Assembly (NCBI GenBank): GCA_963693305.1
Contig: OY855905.1
Coordinates: forward strand, 28,292,937-28,356,936
Source: Meandrina meandrites
Taxonomy: Eukaryota; Cnidaria; Anthozoa; Scleractinia; Meandrinidae
DNA: 64,000 bases
Direction: 5' to 3'
Under the pieces are notes generated by a model. It was not told the origin of the DNA. It searched no databases and saw nothing but the letters and a program-made list of their open reading frames with translations. The position numbers and the translations under genes are program-made. Positions 57,195 through 64,000 of this stretch are shown here, one piece after another. The first letter of the stretch is position 1. Each line of letters begins with the position of its first letter.

Positions 57195-57270
57195 TGGACA
57201 ATGCATGAATAATCTGCGCATGAATAATCTGCATGAATAATCTGTGCATGAATAATCTGCATGAATAATC
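57195..57270. repeat. Short tandem repeat, gcatgaataatct units
   Basis: Five units of 14-17 bp in the same orientation. Confidence 0.8.
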
Positions 57271-57887
57271 GGCGTTTTTGAACTATAACAATATTTTTAA
57301 ATTGGATTTTCTAATCGAATCGTAGATTTATAACTCTAGAAGATTCTTTCAAGCTTGTTATAAACAGTCGGTAACAACATTTGAAAAAAAACCCATTCCA
57401 TTTACAACGAATGAGTGGCTTGGCAACAACCATAGCAACCATCACATCTATTGGAGGTAGTCAAGAAACACCAGCAGTAAGCTGATAAATAAGCCACTTT
57501 AAACTGTCCATCATGGCCGCCCCAACACGACAAACAGGTCAATCGAGTAAACTTTTAACACTGCAAGTGATGTCGATGTTGTCATGAAAAAAAAGCAAGA
57601 AGAAAAGCCATACGTTCATATCATTTTCCTTTGCAACACTGTTTTTTCTACACTGCCAAAATTGTTAAATCGTGAAACAACTTGGAGTCGGCCACTTGGC
57701 AACGGCAATGATTATGAAAAGCATGAAAAAATGCGACCATCAAGCCAGAGGGAACATATTTGCATAATTATAAAAGTATTATTGATGAAAAATTGGTTTT
57801 CTATGTACATGTATAGGTATACAACCCAAAATTAAAATGAAAAATATATCAACAAATAACATAGTTATTCCAGGTTTAACAGCAGAG

Positions 57888-58083
57888 CGAGTTATCAATG
57901 GTGAGTTATGTCAACGAGATTAACAGTGGTAAGTTGCCAAATCTTGAATTTTGAAGATTTGTTCTGCCATATCTTGCATTTTTTTGGCAGGGGGAAACTT
58001 GAAAATTCAAGATTCGGCAGGCCAAATATTGAATTTTCAAGATTTGGCAACTCACACCATCGTTAATCACCATGATAACCCAC
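57888..58083. mobile_element. Fold-back element
   Basis: The outer arms are gttatcaatggtga and tcacc-atgataac. The inner arms gttgccaaatcttgaattt and gaattttcaagatttggcaa are nearly perfect complements. No coding capacity. Confidence 0.7.
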
Positions 58084-58973
58084 TCAGTGTAACTCACCAC
58101 GCTGGCGGACTCATGCAGTAATCCCAGCTGGATTACAAGCAGCGCGTCCTTTGGCAATACAGTTAGTCTATTTCTTTTTAGCGTTATGCAACTAGCGTAC
58201 AGAAATTTATATTGCGATTTGGATTGTTTAAAGTCCCTTGTTCTCTCGAGGTTCAAAGAGACGTTTTTCTATACGAAGGCGATATGGCGAGAAATGATTA
58301 TTTTTTCCAAAACCGCGCGCTCTCAAGTTTACTACGTCACATCACCTACTACGCATTACAAAATTTGCATTTTGATCTTTTGAAAAGCATGTACTTTTTC
58401 TGAGTAGCATACTTCTAGGAAAATCCCTGTAACATGCTAAGTTTGCGAAGAACTGAAAGTTCAAAAATTTAACCATGAGTGGCGGTTTGTCCATTATTAA
58501 CAAGACTATTGAGATCTTACCTACCTTTCCATGGCTTCCTATCTCAAGTAATAAAAACATGCAGAATCAACGTTCGAGACGTCTTTTGGTTGCAGTTACC
58601 TTGTTAGTACAACAAAACGAATTTGAAAAACTACTTATTCTCAAGCTTATCCTACCTGTCTTTCTCTGGCAAACATACAGCCCGATCCGACAAAGAGAAC
58701 GGACGGTTTTTTAAAAACCCAATTGATCATGTGAGATACGCTAAAAATGTAGTCATTCTATTGGTTCAATTAATATTGTCCATGACATTTCGACTCCGAT
58801 GGTGATTGGTGACTACAGATTTCTTGTAGCCTGGGGATACACGAATTCAAAACAATTTCGCGTCTCTGGCAACGGGCGTTGCTTTCACAAGAACTCAAAA
58901 ACGGTCAAGGTTTGAAAGGTGTTGTAGTCCATTATATAACTTTCAATTACAAGTGAGAAGTACTAAAGAGCCT

Positions 58974-59183
58974 TAAGGCCTGGCTAAACTAGGAAAAACC
59001 GTTGCGGACGCAAATGTTTCCTAGTTTAGTGTTGCCTTATGTCAAAAACATTTTCGCTTCCAGGACACAAATTTTGCTAACGGGTAGCAAAACATTTTTC
59101 TTGTTTCCCGCTAATTTAGTCCAAGGAACAATGTTTCCGCAACAATGTTTCCTTAAGTTTATCGATAGTTTAGCCAGGCCTTT
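58974..59183. mobile_element. ~210-bp MITE with AAGGCCTGGCTAAACTA ends
   Basis: The left end is aaggcctggctaaacta; the right end is tagtttagccaggcctt, its exact complement, with TTA/TA-type flanks. The interior has repeated aacaatgtttcc-like words. Confidence 0.85.
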
Positions 59184-62100
59184 ATAAGTCCTACGAGGAA
59201 ATATTTTGCGATTTCAGACTATTTCAATGACTAGTGGTTTTCTTTCTTTCTTACAAGTTCAAGTAACCTCATATCATAGCAAAAATTGAAAACAAACAAT
59301 GCTTCACACGTTCTGAAATATATAGTTCAGAGCTGACTGTAAAACCCCTCGGGGGAGGGGCGGGAGAAGGTCGCTTTTGACAGTCAGAAAAGCTTTTCTC
59401 GTCAAAATTCGATATGCGCAGATGAAAACTGTGGCATTTTATAGCCTTCATTTCGATGTAATATAGATAGATGTACAGATTTCTTTTGTAAAACAAAAAA
59501 AAAAGCAAGCAAGATAGAAATTCCCTTTCCTTCGTGGGTTACAATTAAGTAGAAAGTAGTTTAATGATAGAAGTTAGGTGTTGGGTCGTTCAAATTATAA
59601 TATTAGAATATTTTAGGTGTTATGTTGTCTTCTCTTATCGTTGTACACGCAGATGTTGCGTTTCCTAGGAACTAAATCTTAAGCGAAATATTTGTAAATT
59701 ACTTGGCTAATTGTTGCACTGGAAATTGTGCGATGTAACTTAGTTGTTTTGAATGTAGTGTCTATTTAAAGAATCTTGGTAAAACCCTAATACATTCATG
59801 TTCTATGAGCACCGTTGCTATATTTTCGGTTCAGCTGTATTGTCCAGCAGTCGTTTGTTTACTCGGGGGTGTCAATCAAGATGGTGAAATAAAAATTGAG
59901 ATCTAGCTTTTGGAAGCACTCTTTTTGGAATTTTTTTCGTTTTAGACTCATTTACTTATTTGAAATTTCCTGTCCAATTTTTCAGTCAAATCTTACTCTT
60001 TTTACTGATTTTTTCAGAGAGTTTGATAGCGGTATTTTATTACTTATTCCTAGTTCAGACACCTATTTTTAATTAGAAAGGATTCTTTTCAATAGCAAAG
60101 ATACCTCATAAAATGTGTTTGTGCCAAGAGCACGTACACTTAATAAGATGGGCAGTTCCAACTGGAAGTTTAACGCCCACGAAGCTGGGCTTTCGTAGCT
60201 TATTTCTTGTAACACCTTTATCGTACGGAATCTTTAACAACAACTTTTATCAGAGACTTAAGCACTATTCTTCAATTTTGTTCTGTAAAATTGTTCTTTG
60301 TAATTTTTATATTGCTTGTGCTGTTTCATTTGGATCGGACATACCTCCAATGGCAGTGAAAATTTGAGAAGGAAAACATTTTGACGAATTAAATCTTGGG
60401 AAGCTTTGTACGAAAGGTGATCTTCTGCGCAGACCCAGTTGTGTGAATAGTACACTGCCCATGAATTTACGTAGGCCTTAATTTATTATTGACAGATTTG
60501 AAAGCTGATTGAAAGTTCGGGTTTGATCCAGATAAAAGATAGCAAGCCAAACCTTCGCCAAAGTGAGTGTTGTAATCGCCAGTGCTGAGTGAAGACGAGC
60601 TGATTTCCCCAAAACTCTATCCAACACTTTTGCTTTAAAAATTTTTAAAGATAATAAAAGCTGATCTATTTCTATTGTGCAAATTCTTAGCGCTCTCGTT
60701 TGATACCTATATGTTAATTATTTGCCCATATTGAAAATCGTTCCTAGAGATTTTTGATGTCAAAAATGGCTGCCATCATTGTTTCAAACTATTTCTCATC
60801 AGTGAAGCGGACCCAGGAGACTGGAGAACTGAATACAATTTTCACAAAGTAGAAAGACTGGCTAGAAAAGGGGCGTGATTTGGTTGGAAGTTTATGTCTT
60901 CTATGTTGTGATGAGAGACAAAGTTAAACAGATTTTGGAAAACTTCCGTACAAAAATTAATCCCAGGGAAAGTCTAACTTTAATTGGGTGTCACCTGACC
61001 GGATTGTATTTATCAGACTTTCTATAATTAATGCCCATTTGATTACTTTCTCATGGTTTTTGGCCATTTCCAAAATTACTTGAACCTTACGTGGACCGGC
61101 TCATAATTTTTATCAACGTAAACGGTTGGATATATAATTATTATTAATTTCTGGTGTACATAAACACGACCTACAAGTCAACCTATATCGTGCGTGTTCA
61201 ACCAATATCGTATCCGGTATGATACCTTGCCGAGGGTTGTTTTAGGATTGATGTAAACGGTTTTATTTTAACTCGCTAACACCTCCTACGCCTTGTTTTG
61301 CAAAATATTTTGTAATAAGTTTTCAAGTTGACACCTCATACGCTCTTGTTCTGGATACAGTGTTCGGAATTGAAGTACAACACCTCGATAGCTGATCGAG
61401 TTTTTCATATAGTATTAAAGACGGCAAAATCGCGGAGTTTCGAATTGCCGTAGTTCTGCCCTTGCATGATTACATTATCCAAAAGGTTTAAAATACACCA
61501 AATTGAAGAAACGTCGACCATGCAAATAGCATAAACCATGAACGATATGACCAAATGGTATTGTGGGTAGACAGCGTTGGTAAGCTTAGTACTATTCTTT
61601 TTATTGATAATCAAGATATTTTCTTTCTTTAAGAGCCTTAAGAGCATGGTTTATGTATCTTGCTCCTTCTAAATTAATCACAACTTACCAGTCTGTGTTG
61701 TTTTGGCTGAGCTCTGTTTGCTGGGACAAAACAAGAACTTCCCATTTTGAGATCTTTTTGGCCACAGGTGTGGCCGTTTATTTTCATCACAATCACTGAA
61801 AGATCACATTACAAGAACATACAAAGTATTATCACAGCAAAGGTGAGGGGGAAACCGCCACAGCCCGCCGCCGCACGAGGAATGAGTGCAAGGGCACCCC
61901 CACCCGAGGCCAAAGCATCACAGACAACGAAAGCATCTGAGCAGGAGACAAAATAAGAGCAATGGCTAACCGAATGGTTAGCTAAATGAAAATAGCAAAT
62001 GAAATTTAAGTCACCTCAAGCATACTGAATTAAGTCTGAAAACAGAAAATCAGAGAAATGGACAAATTAACTCGTGCACCGCCCCTGCGAGTGCAGCATA

Positions 62101-62424
62101 CAGAACATCAGTCAATTAAAAATTATTGGTTCCCTGTGGTAAATCTGGAGACTATCTGAATCTCACAACGTAAGATACATTGGCAGAGACCTTGCATGAG
62201 ATGATGCAGCCCCTGTCTGATCATCATCTCATACACCTAAGGTTAACAACATTCAGAACAAAACATTCTACATAAACTATGCAACCTGTCTTATTATCAT
62301 GCTTATTCTGTCACAGACGACGATTATTTTTTTCCCATTTCCCAAAAAACGTTTGGGTTGCATCGTTCATGATTTATTCTTTTCATGCGCCAAAGCTTCT
62401 TTAATCAGGTGTATACCCAATTAA

Positions 62425-62790
62425 AAAAAAGCACTAGTAAAATGAACCATACGATTGATTGCTTAATTAAGGCCTCATATCAACACGTTGAATGTTATTC
62501 ATGTTATTCATGTTATTCATACATGTTATTCAGATAGAAAGAAACCGGGCACATCGGTCCTAAAATCAGCCCTCAAGGTGTTATTAATTTTCACAATCTG
62601 AGTCATCTGGTGAAGTATGTGAACGCGTGGAGTCCTCTGTGGGCATGTTCGTGTTATACGACGGTTTGTCTGCACGTCCATAAAATAAACTCAGTTGAAA
62701 TAAGCACTAGTAAAATGAACGATACGATTCCCAGCTGAAGGCGTCATATCAACATGGTGAATAGAACCTTTCTTATTCAGATAGGAGTAT
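62425..62790. repeat. Pair of direct repeats
   Basis: gcactagtaaaatgaac-atacgatt followed by catatcaacacg-tgaat occurs at about 62432 and again at about 62703. A short array of atgttattc units lies between. Confidence 0.65.
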
Positions 62791-63114
62791 GGCACAGTCC
62801 GGGCACAGCCAAGTATATTACAAATATAATGACTTAAACATTCGTTCTGGGATAAAACTTCAAACTACATTTAATTTCTACAGCAGTTATCTCCCTTAGA
62901 TTATCTCTAAGATCACGATGTCTCCAGATAATCTCTGTAAGTGAGATTTTTGGGTTGAAATAAATTTTAATTGGAAGCCCATAAATACACATTTAAAAAG
63001 GCTATTTGCTTTTTGAATATATATATATACGGATACGCAGTTGATTGAAACTTTCGCAAAAGACATTTCCGTTTGCTCCTTTTCAATCCACTTTATGTCA
63101 AAACAAACTGATAG

Positions 63115-63300
63115 GCCACACATATACGCATTGCGTACCTATGTTTTATTTAATGACATAAAATCCCTGTTACATAACACAATTTTACGTAAACATCGCC
63201 AATCCTCAAATGCATTTGCTCTGCGAGGAAAGTTTAATTTCGTAACCAGTGTTGTTAAAGCTATCAATAGCTATACGTACATAAGCTTTTCGTTTAATAT
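63115..63300. repeat. Dispersed repeat, duplicate of 63600-63875 (first copy)
   Basis: Blocks gtacctatgtt-tatttaatgaca, tgctctgcgaggaaagttta, atttcgtaac and aaagctatcaatagctata recur in the same order about 490 bp further on. Confidence 0.8.
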
Positions 63301-63599
63301 GTAATTATGCGCTAATTACACGCAAAATTCTCTGGAGTAGGAATGCGCAATGCAATACTGAGGAATCACCTAAACTGGTTTGGAAATGTATGACATTGTT
63401 CAATTAATTCATGGTATTTTTACTTAAATTATTTCAAGTCCGAAGAAGCAGGCATTGCTCAACATTTTTTTCTTTCTCGGCGAAGTGAGAACTGACCGTA
63501 AACAGACAAATATAAACTTGGTCAAATGCTTTTCGTTCAGGTCTTTATTCTTTTCGAATATGATTGAATATTGGTAAACTACTGTAATTAAAATAATAA

Positions 63600-63875
63600 C
63601 TAGTAAGCCACAAATATACACATTGTGTACCTATGTTGTATTTAATGACAAGAAATCTCCCCAACAATTTTACGTAAAACTCGTCAATAACGTCTGCATT
63701 TGCTCTGCGAGGAAAGTTTAATTTCGTAACTAGCGTTGTCAAAGCTATCAATAGCTATACTACCTAAGCTATACGTACAATATATTATAATTATTCGTAA
63801 GCCTATTATATTATTTTCATATTAACGAAATATGATTTCGTAACGCAAATGTTGTGTTTAATGAATTCTTCTAAA
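63600..63875. repeat. Dispersed repeat, second copy, extends further right
   Basis: Matches 63115-63300 and then continues with attattcgtaagcctattat and ttaacgaaatatgatttcgt, which match 37060-37110. The family therefore has at least three members in this window. Confidence 0.75.
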
Positions 63876-64000
63876 TGCTCCTAGTCTGAGCAGACAGGAC
63901 AGGTTTTAAACGGACGAAGGTCTGTTTTCAGCTTCTTTACCCCTTCCAGGAGCAAACCAATTACAGTCGAAAGGCGCAATTGACGGCACCCCTCCTAGGC

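Larger units (their letters stand above)
56613..64000. other. Gene-poor DNA upstream of the fusion gene
   Basis: I find no supported gene. Content: short tandem repeats, two MITEs, direct repeats and a duplicated block, listed separately. A GC-rich patch at 61845-61940 (ccgccacagcccgccgccgc) stands out from its AT-rich surroundings. Its 69-codon frame has no domain and could be the edge of a retroelement. The promoter of the fusion gene should lie near 56650-57200, but no clear TATA-like arrangement stands out. Confidence 0.5.

Noticed and set aside
57584..57835. 83-codon frame upstream of the fusion gene
   Set aside because: No recognisable domain, low-complexity Lys/Glu start, and AT-rich non-coding surroundings.

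Overview
This is a stretch of an animal nuclear genome. Genes are split by GT-AG introns, long non-coding stretches are AT-rich, and short inverted-repeat transposons, tRNA-derived SINEs and microsatellites are everywhere. The gene content (intronless class A GPCRs in tandem, ankyrin arrays, an SLC17 carrier) and repeat style suggest a cnidarian, probably an anthozoan. That assignment is inference; no sequence search was possible.

Layout. (1) 1-4993, plus strand: the 3' part of an ankyrin-repeat gene that enters from the left edge and is damaged by three in-frame stops and about four frameshifts. One intact intron-exon junction remains. (2) 7161-24376, plus strand: four tandem paralogues of one rhodopsin-like GPCR, with single-exon coding regions. 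Copies 1, 3 and 4 are intact; copy 2 has a nonsense codon at the end of TM7. Much flanking DNA was duplicated with the receptors, and later insertions can be dated relative to those duplications, including a 1.8-kb TIR element carrying a 63-bp minisatellite behind copy 3. (3) 28169-36130, plus strand: a complete ten-exon SLC17 (sialin/vesicular anion transporter-like) gene of about 523 residues whose introns hold several MITEs and SINEs. (4) 56612-38147, minus strand: an 18-exon gene that reads in one continuous frame through three enzyme domains: a GMC-type FAD oxidoreductase of the cholesterol-oxidase kind with a CX2CX2CX3C cluster, an alpha/beta hydrolase, and a calcineurin-like metallophosphoesterase (about 1,640-1,650 residues). 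(5) 56613-64000: no supported gene; repeats only.

The strongest candidate for something undescribed is the three-enzyme fusion. The first two domains form a pairing I associate with bacterial proteins, and the phosphoesterase is added behind an acidic linker. Every one of its 17 inferred splice junctions is GT-AG and preserves the reading frame, which argues for one protein rather than three neighbours. A sterol or other lipid alcohol/ester is a reasonable guess for the substrate, but it is not shown by the sequence.

The genes do not look functionally linked; this is ordinary metazoan gene order. The GPCR array shows the clearest evolutionary story (duplication, divergence, one copy decaying), and the repeats give a relative chronology through nesting and filled/empty sites.
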